DNA of 64,000 nucleotides from JBBSEX01 sp038239345 (GCA_038239345.1 JBBSEX010000003.1:248001-312000); one strand, 5' to 3'. Shown: positions 42,546 through 51,826, counted from the stretch's first letter. Made by a program: numbers and translations. The notes: generated by a model not told the origin, from the sequence alone.

Positions 42546-43802
42546 ATGTCCCACCGCCTCATCTATATTGCTTTTGCTTTAAGTCTCCTCTGCGGCTGCC
42601 GGTCTGGCGGCGATCGCGAACCTGCCATCGGCGAAGCGTTTGTAGGCCCTCTCACACTCAACCTTCGCAAGGATCTCAGCACTAAGTCTCCAAACGCCAT
42701 TACGGTCAAACACGGCGAAAAACTCGATGTCATTACACGCCATCGCAGTCAAGTGAAAGTGCGCACAGCCCAAGGCGTCGACGGTTGGACCGACGCCCGC
42801 CAGCTCCTGACGCCGGAACAAATGAACGGCTTGCGCCTCTCCGCCGATCAAGCGGCGCGTCTTCCCTCGCAAGGCGCGGCCACCGTCTTTGAACCTCTCA
42901 ATATGCACACCGAACCCAGTCGCTCCTCGCCCAGCTTCTATCAAATCGCTGAGAAGGAATCCGTGCAGGTCATCGGTCATCGCGTCGCTCCCCGTGTCCA
43001 GGCCGAGCCGAAACTCGCACCCGTCGTAGTGCAAAAGCGCACCGCCTCCTCCAGAAAGAAAGAGAAAGAAAAGGCCTCCACCCGCATCCCCCCGCCCCCT
43101 CCGCCCAAGCCCCCCGCGCCTCCCAGGAATTGGCTGGAACTCTCCCGGAAATACACCGCCCCGGAACCGGTCGTTGCGGTCAACGAAAAGCCCGCCGAAA
43201 AGCCTGCTCCTGTCTCCGTGCCTATGGACGATTGGAGCCTGGTTCGCTCGAAAGACGGCAAGGCCGGCTGGGTCCTCTCGCGCATGATCACCATGTCCAT
43301 TCCCGATGAAGTGGCGCAGTACGCCGAAGGCCACCGCATCACATCGTATTTCCAGCTCGGTGACGTCGAAACTGACGACGGGATGAAACACAATTGGCTT
43401 TGGACCACCATGTCCAATCGCCGCGACCAATACGAATTCGACCGTCTTCGCGTCTTCGTCTGGAGCAAGCGCCATCATCGCTACGAAACCGCCTATGTAG
43501 AACGCAACGTCAAAGGCTTCTACCCCACGAAGGTCCACGCCGCGCCCCCTCCAAAGGGCAAGTCTGATCTAGAGGACTCCACATTTTCAGTCGTCGTTGC
43601 CGACGATGACGGCCAGCTCTACCGCCGCGCTTACGTCTTTAATGGATATCGCGTCCGCATGACCGGTCAGGAGCAATATTCGCCCAATGCCGATTCCCCG
43701 GGAACGGCGCCGCAAGACCCTGCAAGCTCCTCCGGCCCCGCCGCCGGTCCTCCGGAAAGCTGGTTCACTCGCTTCAAAAAGAAGCTGTCGTTTTCGAAGT
43801 AA
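42546..43802 (+). CDS. SH3-domain lipoprotein
   Basis: A 418-residue envelope protein with signal sequence and lipobox-like LLCGC (cysteine near residue 19). Residues about 30-95 form one bacterial SH3-like domain (FVGPLTLNLRKDLSTKSPNA, TRHRSQVKVRTAQGVDGWTD), and a second SH3-like part follows (VFEPLNMHTEPSRSSPSFYQ, then KDGKAGWVLSRMITM after an extended Lys/Pro linker). It also contains a C-terminal beta domain. Such SH3 lipoproteins usually bind peptidoglycan or other envelope partners. A long open frame on the opposite strand is a shadow. Confidence 0.82.
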   Translation: MSHRLIYIAFALSLLCGCRSGGDREPAIGEAFVGPLTLNLRKDLSTKSPNAITVKHGEKLDVITRHRSQVKVRTAQGVDGWTDARQLLTPEQMNGLRLSADQAARLPSQGAATVFEPLNMHTEPSRSSPSFYQIAEKESVQVIGHRVAPRVQAEPKLAPVVVQKRTASSRKKEKEKASTRIPPPPPPKPPAPPRNWLELSRKYTAPEPVVAVNEKPAEKPAPVSVPMDDWSLVRSKDGKAGWVLSRMITMSIPDEVAQYAEGHRITSYFQLGDVETDDGMKHNWLWTTMSNRRDQYEFDRLRVFVWSKRHHRYETAYVERNVKGFYPTKVHAAPPPKGKSDLEDSTFSVVVADDDGQLYRRAYVFNGYRVRMTGQEQYSPNADSPGTAPQDPASSSGPAAGPPESWFTRFKKKLSFSK

Positions 43803-43812
43803 CGGTGCATAC

Positions 43813-44331
43813 ATGACAGGCAAAATTACAGTTATCGAAGGCGACATTACCACCATCCCCGTTGACGCCATCGTCAATGCCGCCAACCGCTTTCTGGCCG
43901 GGGGTGGTGGCGTCGATGGAGCGATCCACCGCGCTGCTGGTCCGTCTCTCATGCGCGAACTCGACGTCATTCGCCTCCGCGATGGAGAGTGCCCCACCGG
44001 CAACGCTGTCGCCACTTCCGCCGGAAATCTGCCCGCAAAGTTTGTCTTCCATGCCGTGGGGCCGGCTTATGAAGACGGTGCCGACGGTGAACCCGCGCAA
44101 TTGCGTTCCTGCTATGAAACCTGTCTCAGAATGGCTGAAGCGCGCGCCGTCCGCACCATCAGCTTCCCCGCGATCAGCACCGGCGTCTATGGTTATCCGG
44201 TTAAGGAGGCCACCGAAATTGCCATCGCCGCCGCTAAATCCTGGCTTGATCGGCCTGCCAACACGATCGAAGAGATTATCTTCGTTCCCTTCGACAGCGC
44301 CACGAATCGCCTCTATCTTTCGTTGTTATAA
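43813..44331 (+). CDS. Macrodomain ADP-ribose-binding protein
   Basis: Macrodomain proteins bind ADP-ribose and some remove it from aspartate or glutamate or from O-acetyl-ADP-ribose. The ATG at 43813 yields 172 residues with ITVIEGDITTIPVDAIVNAA, NRFLAGGGGVDGAIHRAAGP, GNLPAKFVFHAVGPAYEDGA and ISFPAISTGVYGYPVKEATE, giving all family motifs including the G-rich loops. It begins 10 nt after the SH3 lipoprotein gene, probably in the same transcript. Confidence 0.94.
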   Translation: MTGKITVIEGDITTIPVDAIVNAANRFLAGGGGVDGAIHRAAGPSLMRELDVIRLRDGECPTGNAVATSAGNLPAKFVFHAVGPAYEDGADGEPAQLRSCYETCLRMAEARAVRTISFPAISTGVYGYPVKEATEIAIAAAKSWLDRPANTIEEIIFVPFDSATNRLYLSLL

Positions 44332-44370
44332 TCGCCTTCGGCTTGTCCCGGTGTGCCACAATGAGAACAA

Positions 44371-44874
44371 ATGCAGGTTCTTCAGGCGGGGCGCCACAAG
44401 ATGTTGCTCCTCGAACTCGATTCCGAATTCGTCGCCAATATCGCCAAACAAGCGGGCTTTGAATTCCGTATCGAAGAAGCCAAACGCAGCATGCTCTTGG
44501 ATCTCACGGCCGCCGAACGGCAGGCTCCCCTACTACTCTTCGATGCCGCCGACCCCGGAAATTTGGGATGGTTCTCCCGCTGTCAGTTCTACGTCGACGG
44601 ATCCACCGGAGTCGTTCTTCAAACACCCATCGCCCTCGCCAATCAGAGAGACCCCTCCGGCCGCGCTTTACCCAACTCCGTCCGCATCCAGATCAGCACC
44701 GAATTGCCCTCCACCTTCCGTCTTCCAGGCAAGACCCAAGTCACCGAACAAATGGTGTACGCTGTGCTTTTCAATCTCCTCAACGCCCTCATGAACACCG
44801 GAGTCGGCGTCTGCGGAGGCGCCATCGTCAGACCCCTGGCCGGCCGCACCGAAACCCACGGCTCCAAAAATTAG
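44371..44874 (+). CDS. Conserved hypothetical protein
   Basis: Not recognised. The 167 residues have a beta-rich body (MLLLELDSEFVANIAKQAGF, LGWFSRCQFYVDGSTGVVLQ) and a hydrophobic, Gly-rich C-terminus (VYAVLFNLLNALMNTGVGVC, then GGAIVRPLAG). No signal peptide is seen. The last 102 nt are duplicated in a damaged copy at 46,908-47,010. Confidence 0.72.
   Translation: MQVLQAGRHKMLLLELDSEFVANIAKQAGFEFRIEEAKRSMLLDLTAAERQAPLLLFDAADPGNLGWFSRCQFYVDGSTGVVLQTPIALANQRDPSGRALPNSVRIQISTELPSTFRLPGKTQVTEQMVYAVLFNLLNALMNTGVGVCGGAIVRPLAGRTETHGSKN
44755..44856 (+). repeat. 102-bp direct repeat, intact copy at the 3' end of the hypothetical gene
   Basis: From GTGTACGCTGTGC to CCGCACCGAAACC this segment is nearly identical to 46,908-47,010, which is 1 nt longer because of an inserted base and has a handful of substitutions. 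The two copies lie about 2.15 kb apart in the same orientation and flank a wrecked gene, consistent with duplication or recombination. Confidence 0.85.
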
Positions 44875-45154
44875 TCCGCGGTTTTCGAATAAGCGTAACG
44901 GGGTCAATAGTCCATGTCGCCATATGTCTATCTGGTCACGTATCGATTCGGCCCGAAGAGGATCTGTGTTGGTTCGCGCTCAGGCTGCGAAAAACTGACT
45001 TGAACGGGACCGTTTGTGAGTTGATTTACCTATCCTTTCCGGTCTTGCGTCGTACGGATATTATGCTGTCTGCTCTTCGTGTGCCAATCCGCTGTCTGCG
45101 CAGCGAGCCCGGCAAATCGCGGCGGAATCACCAGTTTTATGAGGGGACACTTAC

Positions 45155-46730
45155 ATGCCTATGACCCGCCGCACGCTCGTCACCTTGGGCGCGACCGCTC
45201 CATTTTTTTGCAACCAGATCCGTGCTCGACGCCCAAACCGCCGCCGATAAGTCCCTGCGATTGGACATTCGATTAAGCGCAGGCCTGCTTGGGTTTCCTG
45301 GTTTTGTAGCAGGTGTCGTCCGAGATGGAAAAGTATCCTTCGTCCAGGCTGACGGCTTCGCCGATTTGGAGAGCCGGATTCCCATGCGACAGGACCATAT
45401 CTTCTATATTGCGTCTCTTACGAAAACGTTCGCTGCGGTGATAATGATGCAGTATGTCCAGGAGAAGAAAATCTCTCTGGATGACTACCTGCTAGATTAA
45501 CCATTTCTATCCGTAGGGCTCAGCGCGGATCGACTGATCGATCCGGACGTGCAGCTCAAGCATGTTCTCAGCCACACCTCAGAAGGCAAGCCCGGCGATA
45601 ACTTCGCGTACAACGGAAACCGCTACAGCTTCGTGTACGGAGTCTTTGAGAAATTCAGCGGGAACACGCACCACTACCAAGCTTGTGCGCAGGAGTTTCG
45701 TAAGCGTGTAGAAGAACCGCTCGGCTTGACATCGACTCTGGCCGGATATCCTGCTGACAAAAAGGATTCGCGCATTCCTCGGATTGCGACTCCATATTTC
45801 CTGGATTCGGGGCATAGGCTGCGACAAGAGATAGTGGAGCGTCGGGCGGGACGACCTTGTTTCCCGCTACAGGATTCCTGAGCACGGTTGACGATCTTTC
45901 AAAATATATGATCGCGCTCGACGAGAATGTCCTGCTCTCCTCTGAGAGTTACGCGCATCTCACCACGCCCTATACTCTGAACGACGGGCGTCTCAGCCCG
46001 TACGGCCTTGGATGGAGCACGCAGAAAGTTGGCGGCCATGCAGTGCACTGGCATTACGGCTAAGGCGATTCCTACTCGGCTCTGCTCGTCCGACTTCCTT
46101 AGAAAAAGACTCCCTTTATTTTTCTCTCGAATACGGGAGCAGCTTCGGCGCCCTTTCTGCCGGCTATGGCAATTTGCTGACGTCGCCGTTCGCGGTGGCA
46201 TTTCTGGACAACGTGCTCCCGGGATTGCTGTCCGACGCCGATAGAGATTTTTCACGGACGTTCCTGGTTCACTACACGGAGTCGGCCTTTGGGCGCAACC
46301 AGGGCGAGGCAAAGAGCGTTCTAAAAAAGCTGAGTTCAACTGAAACGGACCGCTTCCATAAGAGCGATTGGGCGATGATCCGTCTTCTTTCCGAGCTATC
46401 CGATCCAGCATTCTCGAGGGAGATGGACAGTCTGGTCGAAGCGTATCGGGGGGCCTTGGCGTTTCATCCAGTCTCGCTATTGCTGATTACTACGCAAAGA
46501 ACGGCGAACCCGCCAAGCGCGACGAATTTCTTCGCCAGATCGCGGATCGCATCGGCTACGGCGAAGCGAAGGCCACGCCTGATGCTTGCGTCAGACTTGG
46601 TACTGAACTCCTTCGACGCGGGAAGACGGAAGAAGGTCGAAAGTATTTATGGATGGCGGCACGACATGCAAAGACAAGTGGCGAAAGCGTCGAATCTCAG
46701 GAACGGATTGTGCAGAGCCTCAGATTCTAG
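45155..46730 (+). pseudogene. Degraded serine hydrolase (class C beta-lactamase-like) gene
   Basis: The ATG at 45155 starts a twin-arginine-like leader (TRRTLVTLGATAPFF). A 7-T run at 45203-45209 carries the first shift; the next frame has QTAADKSLRLDI and the active-site motif IASLTKTFAAVIMMQ (SxxK). After an in-frame TAA at 45498 the frame continues with LKHVLSHTSEGKPG and YNGNRYSFVYG (YxN). Further shifts occur near 45840, 46100 and 46470, and a TAA at 46061 breaks the HWHYG region. The C-terminal part (DYYAKNGEPAKRDEF, SVESQERIVQSLRF) is TPR-like. At least four frameshifts and two stops make it a pseudogene. Confidence 0.85.
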
Positions 46731-46835
46731 CTAGCTCCCTCTGGCCGGACCGCGTTTGGTGTACGGTGTCAATCACGATCAACGGCGTAGTATTTGCTGA
46801 TTCCGGGCCGTCGTCGAAATCCCAGAGGTTGAGAT

Positions 46836-46907
46836 TCCACGCCCCACGGCGCGAGCGAGCGATCTCCAGCAGCACGAGCCTTCAAGCCGACCGGAATGAA
46901 CGGATGC
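46836..46907 (-). pseudogene. Fragment of an M48-like peptidase gene
   Basis: Read on the minus strand this piece encodes HPFIPVGLKARA, matching HPFIPVRLKALA of the intact M48 gene at 55.8-57.0 kb. Over about 34 nt there are only a few substitutions. The match breaks at the edge of the 102-bp repeat copy, so unrelated fragments are fused here. The left boundary is approximate. Confidence 0.6.
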
Positions 46908-47010
46908 GTGTACGCTGTGCTCTTCAATCTCCGCAACGCCCTCATTGATCACCGGAGTCGGCGCCTGCGGAGGCGCGATGGTCAGACCCCTGGCCGGCCG
47001 CACCGAAACC
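46908..47010 (+). repeat. 102-bp direct repeat, damaged copy
   Basis: A second copy of the 3' end of the hypothetical gene at 44,371-44,874, with an extra base in the CCTCAT(T)GATCACC region that breaks the frame. It is directly joined to an M48-like scrap on its left. No complete gene starts here; it is a relic of recombination. Confidence 0.85.
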
Positions 47011-47121
47011 GATCTGCTGCCGCGCTAAGGGAGATTGACACGCGTGTATCAAAGGTGTACGACGCTTGTGAGTACTGCGACCATCCATTCCATGAAGCGC
47101 TCTGCGGGGCAGTCTGGGGTC

Positions 47122-47571
47122 CTATCCCTGGAGTCCATCCCATGACCATCGCGGGATGCTGAGGCCGTTAGGCACATCATCGGCTGAATGATGGTAGCGG
47201 GACATGGTTGTCGTCGTCGCCCAGGCGAAGTAGTCGTGCAGCACTTGTCGCAGCGCACCTTCGTCAGGTATTCCGACATCGATAAGAGCCTGGTCGAAGC
47301 AGGCAATCGCGCGCCGATCCATTTCGTCGTGCTCCCCGTTTCCGCTGTGCATCTTGACAACGGTGGTCTCGTCACCGTAGGAGTCGGAATAAGTGCTGGG
47401 GCCCCCGAGTGCCTCGGCCCAGTAAGCCGCAAGCCGCTCGCCATGCTGGGGGTGGAAGCCGTGGCTGAATGCATGGCTTACCACTTCGTCGGCCATCACC
47501 CGACGATGCCAGGCATTGGCAAGATTACGCAGGCCGTCGTTGCCACCCGCCGCCTCGAAGACAGTTCGCAT
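47122..47571 (-). CDS. Truncated haemoglobin-like protein
   Basis: Small bacterial globins bind oxygen or NO with a 2-over-2 helical fold. The 149-residue protein has NDGLRNLANAWHRRVMADEV, FSHGFHPQHGERLAAYWAEA with LGG, and the proximal region GNGEHDEMDRRAIACFDQAL, in which the His before DEMD likely binds heme. It is similar to group II truncated globins. It lies alone, leftward, immediately beyond the degraded region. Confidence 0.87.
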   Translation of the reverse strand: MRTVFEAAGGNDGLRNLANAWHRRVMADEVVSHAFSHGFHPQHGERLAAYWAEALGGPSTYSDSYGDETTVVKMHSGNGEHDEMDRRAIACFDQALIDVGIPDEGALRQVLHDYFAWATTTTMSRYHHSADDVPNGLSIPRWSWDGLQG

Positions 47572-47752
47572 GCCTACACAATAACAGTCGTCCCGCGCTA
47601 AGCAAAACGATGGCCGCAGCGAGCTGATCCAGGTTTCTCATGTTTAACTTTCCGGAACGAACCGGCAGCGCGCGGCCGCAAGGCGCATTCCTCGACTTGG
47701 TCAACTTGATCGGCAGGGGATCGCCCCGGTGCCGGAAGAATCGCTTTGCCGC

Positions 47753-48967
47753 CTAATTTGAGCGCCAGATTACTTTGCCGCCGCGGATAGTATATTTGAC
47801 CTTGGTGAACGCCTCTGGGTGCCCCGAGGCCGGGTCTTCTGACAGAATCGTCAGATCGCCGCGCATTCCTGGCAGCACCTTGCCTTCGCGCTGCGATAGA
47901 TGAAAGAGCTCCGCCGGAGCCGTCGTCAGCATGGCCAGCACATCGCGAAATCCAAACCCTGCCAGCATTAGCTGACGAAATTCCTCGCTCTGATCGTAAT
48001 CCTGGAGAAACCCGGTGTCGGTTCCATAAACCAATCTTCCGCCAAGCTGGTGAAACCGGTAATCGAGCCCGCGAATGTTAGCGATGTCATCGTCGCGGGA
48101 GAACAGCTTCAACGTCGGGATGATCGTCATGTGTTGCGCAATCATACGCCGCAGCATCGACTCATCGATTCCGCTGGTCAGCTCCGGCGTATGAGCCAAA
48201 ACATCGACACCTGCGTCGATTGCCACTTTGGTTCCCTCAAGATTTGACGAATGCGAAAAGACCAGCTGTCCGTATCTATGTGCCTCCTCCACCGCTGCAC
48301 GCGCGATCGGCACTTGCATCGGCGTAATGTGATCGGGACTCACAATCGAACCGGTGAAGAGCTTCACGATGTCGTACCCGGCGGCTCGGTTTTTTCGGAC
48401 ACATGCCGCTGCCTCTGTAGCCGTCTCAGGCTGCGCCATCTTTGCCCTGAGTTCCGCGGGAAGAGCCGACAAGTAGTACGGCAGCGCATGGGCGGGAAAA
48501 ATGGGGATGCCCGCGGTAAATATGCGCGGTCCCAGGATTTCCCCGCTCTCCATGCGCCGCCGCAGCGCAATCGTATTCTCTCCGTCAGAGCCGGTATCCA
48601 CCACCGTTGTAAAGCCTGAGTGGGTGACCATATCGCTCATTTGGCGGGTCAATTTATCCGCGGGCTGATTCGCGGCATTGTTCCACTGTGGCTCCATAAA
48701 ATGCACATGCGCATTCCAGAAACCGGCGAGCACGATGCAGCCTTGACAGGAAATCGTCTCGATGTTCTTTGGGAAGCGTAAATGCTCCCCGATCCCCGCA
48801 ATGCTTCCATGACGGATTACAACCGTCACGCCCCTTCTCACCGGCGCATCTGGCGCGGAGTAGACAGTGGCGCGCGTAATCGCCAGATCCTGTGCTCGAC
48901 AAATCCCACCCAAACCGTGCAAGAACAAAGCAAGGACCATAGCGCTGATACACCAGGTTCTGATCAT
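47753..48967 (-). CDS. Exported amidohydrolase (imidazolonepropionase-like)
   Basis: Metal-dependent amidohydrolases hydrolyse cyclic amides and related bonds. The start is taken at the ATG at 48967 (404 residues; GGGAG 5 nt upstream), giving a signal peptide (CISAMVLALFLHGLGGICRA). Metal ligands: VLAGFWNAHVHFMEPQW (HxH), IVKLFTGSIVSPDH (carboxylated Lys), LVFSHSSNLEGTKVAIDAGV, VLAHTPELTSGID, and YGTDTGF for the Asp. The C-terminus has the metal-independent scaffold segment LTILSEDPASGHPEAFTKV. The substrate is unknown. Confidence 0.9.
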   Translation of the reverse strand: MIRTWCISAMVLALFLHGLGGICRAQDLAITRATVYSAPDAPVRRGVTVVIRHGSIAGIGEHLRFPKNIETISCQGCIVLAGFWNAHVHFMEPQWNNAANQPADKLTRQMSDMVTHSGFTTVVDTGSDGENTIALRRRMESGEILGPRIFTAGIPIFPAHALPYYLSALPAELRAKMAQPETATEAAACVRKNRAAGYDIVKLFTGSIVSPDHITPMQVPIARAAVEEAHRYGQLVFSHSSNLEGTKVAIDAGVDVLAHTPELTSGIDESMLRRMIAQHMTIIPTLKLFSRDDDIANIRGLDYRFHQLGGRLVYGTDTGFLQDYDQSEEFRQLMLAGFGFRDVLAMLTTAPAELFHLSQREGKVLPGMRGDLTILSEDPASGHPEAFTKVKYTIRGGKVIWRSN

Positions 48968-49205
48968 TGGCACTCCCGTCTATCCGACAAATGTTCACCC
49001 AGGCCGGCAAATGTATCTCGACCTTCAACCATCATTCAATATTTCGGGTAGGAATCTCAATTTCCCTATCCCCAGTTGGATAATTCGAACGCGATAGAGA
49101 TGATCGGGAACAAGGCTATGCGCACGATCGCTCTATCCCTTGGGGCGCTTGGGATCGCGCTGGCGATATCCTATACTCGTGCTTTCGGCTAAAACGCGGG
49201 AAGGT

Positions 49206-50033
49206 ATGAGACAGGCTGAGCGTAGGTGCAAAAACTGGCCGACTCTTCGAGCAGGGGGCCTCGTGGGCTTTCTGGCAACATTGCTATTGCCGGTGCCAGC
49301 GGTTGCTCAAAAACCGGAATACGAATTCTATCTTGAATTTCGAACGGCTTTTTCGCCGAAAATTCAAACCGCCAACCACTGGTCGCTAACAGCTGAAGAA
49401 ATCCTGGAAAAATATGCCGCCAAGCTGCGGAATGAGAGAGTAGCCGAATCTGAAATTGCGCGGCGGCTCAGATTGATTCGAACTGCGCATGCGGCCTTGG
49501 AGGCTGACTACTACGATCGCTACTACCTTGATAGTAGTTCCAATTTCAATCATGCCCCTAACGAGTTCCTGACCGAGGTTGTAAAAGGGCGCAAACCAGG
49601 GGCCGCCCTCGACTACGGGATGGGGGAAGGCCGAAACTCGGTTTACCTTGCCAGTCTTGGATGGCAGGTTTGGGGGTTCGATCCTGCAGAGGCGGGAGTT
49701 GCTCTTGCCCAGAAACGGGCGAAGCAACTTGGGTTTACGTTACACACCCAAGCCGTTCCCGACAGCGAGTATGAGTTTGGAAGAGCCAAGTTCGATCTCA
49801 TCCTGTTTAGTTGGACTATGCCGCTGGTACCCTTGCAAAAAGTGATTGACTCGCTCAAGCCGGGCGGAGTCGTCGTAATGGAGTGCGGCCTGGAGTTTTA
49901 CGGCGGCCGCAATGAACTCCTTCACAAATTTGACTCTCTTAAGATCGTCCGGTACGAAATGGTTCATGCCAAGTCAGACTTTGCTGATAGGAACGAATCG
50001 GACATTTTCCGGCTAGTGGCAAAAAGACCATAG
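49206..50033 (+). CDS. SAM-dependent methyltransferase with signal-like N-terminus
   Basis: A class I methyltransferase (275 residues from ATG 49206 with GGAAGG upstream). The start is followed by a hydrophobic stretch, LVGFLATLLLPVPAVAQ, which looks like an export signal. The SAM motifs are GAALDYGMGEGRNSVYLASL (motif I), VWGFDPAEAGVALAQKRA (motif II), DLILFSWTMPLVP and LKPGGVVVMECGLEF. An exported methyltransferase is unusual since SAM is cytoplasmic; an alternative is a membrane-anchored enzyme facing inward. Confidence 0.85.
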   Translation: MRQAERRCKNWPTLRAGGLVGFLATLLLPVPAVAQKPEYEFYLEFRTAFSPKIQTANHWSLTAEEILEKYAAKLRNERVAESEIARRLRLIRTAHAALEADYYDRYYLDSSSNFNHAPNEFLTEVVKGRKPGAALDYGMGEGRNSVYLASLGWQVWGFDPAEAGVALAQKRAKQLGFTLHTQAVPDSEYEFGRAKFDLILFSWTMPLVPLQKVIDSLKPGGVVVMECGLEFYGGRNELLHKFDSLKIVRYEMVHAKSDFADRNESDIFRLVAKRP

Positions 50034-50089
50034 GGTGCACCTCCCCCCCCTCATTGCAAAGCCAACTCCTGAAAGCTACAATCAACCCC

Positions 50090-50479
50090 ATGCTCGTTAT
50101 CCGTGCCGCCCAGTTGGACACTTTTGGCAAGCAAGACTTCATTCGATTCGAGCAGCGAATGCTCTCCTGGCTCGAAACGGAATACCCCGATCGTTTTGGC
50201 CCTACGCAGCAGCCGCAAGCGCGCGACCTTGTGCGATATGCCATGCGCACTGGCAAGCAGCAGGGCATCGAAACCCGCGGCGGATTGACCGGACTCGTCG
50301 GCATGATGGCCGACTACGGCCAACAATTTGAGCGCTCGCCGGATGCCGATTGGGCCTGCGCTACACTCAGTGAGATATCGCTCCCAGGTGATGTCAGAAT
50401 TGCCATGTTGGCGAACCGCTTTGAAGCCCGCATCCAGGGGCGAACGGTAGTTCATATTCGCGTCGGCGAGACCGCTTAG
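50090..50479 (+). CDS. Small T6SS-accessory-like protein
   Basis: From ATG 50090 the 129-residue protein has LVIRAAQLDTFGKQDFIRFE, RMLSWLETEYPDRFG, IETRGGLTGLVGMMADYGQQ and a WACATLSEISLPGDVRIAML end. This pattern (N-terminal IRxxQ, central helical block, DW-containing end) resembles small proteins commonly next to VgrG/LysM effector modules in other Proteobacteria; role probably adaptor or chaperone. The assignment rests on resemblance and on the genes downstream. Confidence 0.7.
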   Translation: MLVIRAAQLDTFGKQDFIRFEQRMLSWLETEYPDRFGPTQQPQARDLVRYAMRTGKQQGIETRGGLTGLVGMMADYGQQFERSPDADWACATLSEISLPGDVRIAMLANRFEARIQGRTVVHIRVGETA

Positions 50480-50516
50480 CGGATCTTGTAGCAAAATTCA
50501 GCAGCGAGGAGATTAC

Positions 50517-51074
50517 ATGTGGCTCTGCCGCAAGTGCAGTACTGAGGTCCCTCACGAGTGCGCTCCGGTGGCAGTGCTCGGCCGTCCGGTTTCGCCCTGT
50601 CCGCTAAAAGGCTCCGTCTGGGTTCACGTCGTCGATTACGGCGGCGTTGGTGTTGAAGGCGCAACCGTCAAAGTCGATAATGTCGAAAAAGTTACGAACA
50701 ACAAAGGGTTCGCTGTCTACGATCCATTGGAAACCGGGCCTAGGAAAACGGAAATCGTCAATAAGTTCGAAGACAAGCTGAAGCAGTTCTATCTTCCCGA
50801 GACAGCCAGCATCGAAGCGGCCGTCACTCCCGGCCAACTCTCGATGATCGAGTTCCAAATCCCGGCCTGGATCGAAGTGCGCGTCGAAGACGATAAGGGT
50901 GTGGTAGTCACCGACGTTAGCGTTACAGTTAAGGATTCTGGAGGTTCGCGAGTCGAAGTCCTCACCAAGGATAAACTCAACGAAGCTGGAATTTATCGTA
51001 TTGATAAGCTCTATCCCGGCGAATGCGAAATCTCCTTTCCTGACCTTTGTGACGACGATTGGGCGGCTAAATAA
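50517..51074 (+). CDS. Cys-rich N-terminus, beta-sandwich (carboxypeptidase regulatory-like) protein
   Basis: A 185-residue protein with an N-terminal CRKCSTEVPHEC motif (possible metal site), and two beta-sandwich repeats: VWVHVVDYGGVGVEGATVKV and AWIEVRVEDDKGVVVTDVSV, each resembling a Cna-B/carboxypeptidase regulatory domain. GAGGAG precedes its ATG. The stop shares one base with the next start (TAATG), so translation is coupled. It may carry or cap an effector, by inference from its neighbours. Confidence 0.8.
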   Translation: MWLCRKCSTEVPHECAPVAVLGRPVSPCPLKGSVWVHVVDYGGVGVEGATVKVDNVEKVTNNKGFAVYDPLETGPRKTEIVNKFEDKLKQFYLPETASIEAAVTPGQLSMIEFQIPAWIEVRVEDDKGVVVTDVSVTVKDSGGSRVEVLTKDKLNEAGIYRIDKLYPGECEISFPDLCDDDWAAK

Positions 51075-51817
51075 TGGCTGACGTGAAAGATGGGGATTGC
51101 ATCGTAAGCATCGCCGAAGCACTTGGCTTCCGCGATTACAAGGCTCTATGGGCAGCCAACGATACGCTAAAAGCCAAGCGCCCCAACCCGAACATGTTGG
51201 TGGTGGGCGACGCCGTGGTCGAGCCTCCCAAGGCGAAGAAGGAAACGAAAGCCAACGGCCAGCGTTGGACCTATGTCGTCAAGGCCAAGAAGCCCGCATC
51301 CTTACGCATCGTGCTCTTAGGCTACGACAATAAACCTCTCGCCGACGCGGCTTGGGAATTGACCGCTCCTGTCGCCAAGTCCGGCACCACGCCAGCTACC
51401 GGTCTGATTGAGATCCCCGATTTTCCTCCTGCCGAAAAGGCTGCCGCCCTTAAAGTGACGCCGAAGAAGCCCCCTGCACCCGTCATCCCGCCCGCCGCCG
51501 CAGCCGTGGATCCACCCCCTTATCCCGCGCCTGTCAAAGCCGCCGATTTCAAGGACAAGGTTCGCGCCGCCGATCCCGCCGACGATTTCGTCGAGTGGAC
51601 CCTCAAAGTCGGTAGCCTTCCCTCCTTCAATGACGACACCGGCGTCCTCGCCCGCCTTTTCAATTTGGGTGCCGCCTGCGAGCCCGGCGACGACGGCAAG
51701 AAAACCGAACGAACCGTGAAGGCTTATCAGAAAGCTTTCATGAACCAGGATGCCGGCTCAGGGCTTCCCAAGGATATTCAGACTGACCTTCGTGACCGGC
51801 ACGACAAGAAACCGTAG
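51074..51817 (+). CDS. LysM-like and peptidoglycan-binding-like protein of effector module
   Basis: The 247-residue protein begins VKDGDCIVSIAEALGFRDYK, then LWAANDTLKAKRPNPNMLVV with GDAVVEPP, a LysM-like unit of the kind found in VgrG/PAAR-linked effector modules. A Pro/Ala-rich linker (about 130-165) leads to a C-terminal part with LARLFNLGAACEPGDDGKKT, VKAYQKAFM, resembling a peptidoglycan-binding domain. It is coupled to the preceding gene and 9 nt before the metalloprotease. Probable cell-wall targeting subunit. Confidence 0.8.
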   Translation: MADVKDGDCIVSIAEALGFRDYKALWAANDTLKAKRPNPNMLVVGDAVVEPPKAKKETKANGQRWTYVVKAKKPASLRIVLLGYDNKPLADAAWELTAPVAKSGTTPATGLIEIPDFPPAEKAAALKVTPKKPPAPVIPPAAAAVDPPPYPAPVKAADFKDKVRAADPADDFVEWTLKVGSLPSFNDDTGVLARLFNLGAACEPGDDGKKTERTVKAYQKAFMNQDAGSGLPKDIQTDLRDRHDKKP

Positions 51818-51826
51818 GGAACAACA

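Noticed and set aside
42579..43538. A 319-codon frame antisense to the SH3 lipoprotein gene
   Set aside because: It has no recognisable domain or upstream ribosome site, whereas the plus frame has a lipobox and two SH3 patterns.
45540..46735. Separate genes in the serine-hydrolase region
   Set aside because: Adjacent pieces read as consecutive segments of one protein in different frames; treated as one pseudogene.
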